From: Geodermatophilus amargosae
GTDB lineage: Bacteria; Actinomycetota; Actinomycetes; Mycobacteriales; Geodermatophilaceae
Direction of reading: 5' to 3'
NCBI RefSeq assembly: GCF_900116515.1
Contig: NZ_FPBA01000012.1
Span: 62,001-126,000, forward strand
Length of the DNA: 64,000 bases
Below are positions 63,861 to 64,000 of the stretch, piece after piece; position 1 is the stretch's first letter, and each line of letters opens with the position of its first letter. Made by a program: the position numbers and the translations under genes. Under the pieces are notes generated by a model, which was not told the origin of the DNA, did not search any database, and saw only the letters and a program-made list of their open reading frames with translations.

Positions 63861-64000
63861 GTGGAGTCACGACAGTTCGGTCCCTACCGGATCGAGGAGC
63901 TGATCGGCCGCGGGGGGATGGGCGAGGTCCACCGCGCGTTCGACACCGAGCACCAGCGCACCGTGGCGCTCAAGGTGCTGGCCGAGGACCTCGCCGCCGA
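63861..64000 (+). CDS. serine/threonine protein kinase, 5' part only
   Basis: From GTG 63861 (GGGAGG upstream) the protein begins MESRQFGPYRIEELIGRGGM and reaches VALKVLAEDLAA at the window edge. It is nearly identical in layout to the start of the kinase at 54679. Confidence 0.9.
   Translation, partial: MESRQFGPYRIEELIGRGGMGEVHRAFDTEHQRTVALKVLAEDLAA

Noticed and set aside
1..64000. CRISPR array
   Set aside because: No regular series of identical repeats with unique spacers is present; the 27-bp sites are far apart with genes between them, and protein repeats (GYGPP, DHAGR) explain the other periodic DNA.

Overview
The window is very GC-rich DNA with strong G/C third codon positions, GTG/TTG starts and tightly overlapping operons. 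This fits a high-GC actinobacterium. Protein content (SCO6880-type transfer genes, Tad pilus operon, PASTA-less serine/threonine kinases, FHA protein) suggests the Geodermatophilaceae or a close relative; the family assignment is inference.

Positions 1 to about 41,030 look like an integrative and conjugative element, or two elements side by side, inserted at the 3' end of a tRNA-Asn gene (41,030-41,102, minus strand). A tyrosine integrase and an excisionase-like gene lie next to the tRNA. The left end of the element is outside the window. From left to right it holds: a partial IS110-family transposase with its non-coding leader; a small HTH protein; a very large relaxase (MobF relaxase, RecD-like helicase and DnaG-like primase domain in one chain); a cargo stretch of three single-gene units separated by 27-bp inverted-repeat sites; a 12.7-kb minus-strand conjugation operon (accessory genes, coupling protein, M23 peptidase, VirB4-like ATPase, SCO6880 protein, TrbL/VirB6-like protein, two further membrane proteins, ParA-like protein); a patch of small hypothetical genes; an 11-kb minus-strand pilus operon (secreted lipoprotein, CpaB-like, TadZ-, TadA-, TadB- and TadC-like proteins, prepilins and a LysM/BTAD protein); and the Xis/Int module.

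From about 41.1 kb to the right end is chromosomal backbone: YtxH-like protein, dnaG, an ElyC/SanA-like protein, a frameshifted PPDK-like gene, a dusB-type dihydrouridine synthase, a GT9 glycosyltransferase, glycyl-tRNA synthetase, Pro/Gly-rich membrane proteins, an ABM-domain protein, two serine/threonine kinases plus the start of a third, a CPA2 antiporter, an FHA protein and an FAD/NAD(P)-type oxidoreductase.

The most notable observation is the set of 27-bp sites at 7394, 7897, 9478 and 10538. Three share the same 7-nt centre and orientation, and they separate single genes of lower GC content, like a gene-cassette array. Other points are ACTGGAGG boxes at 11- and 22-bp spacing in front of three element operons, a 14-bp direct repeat with arm-type repeats bracketing the pilus/integrase segment, a nested gene pair at 24.9-25.3 kb, and the joining of a Tad pilus operon to a conjugation operon.
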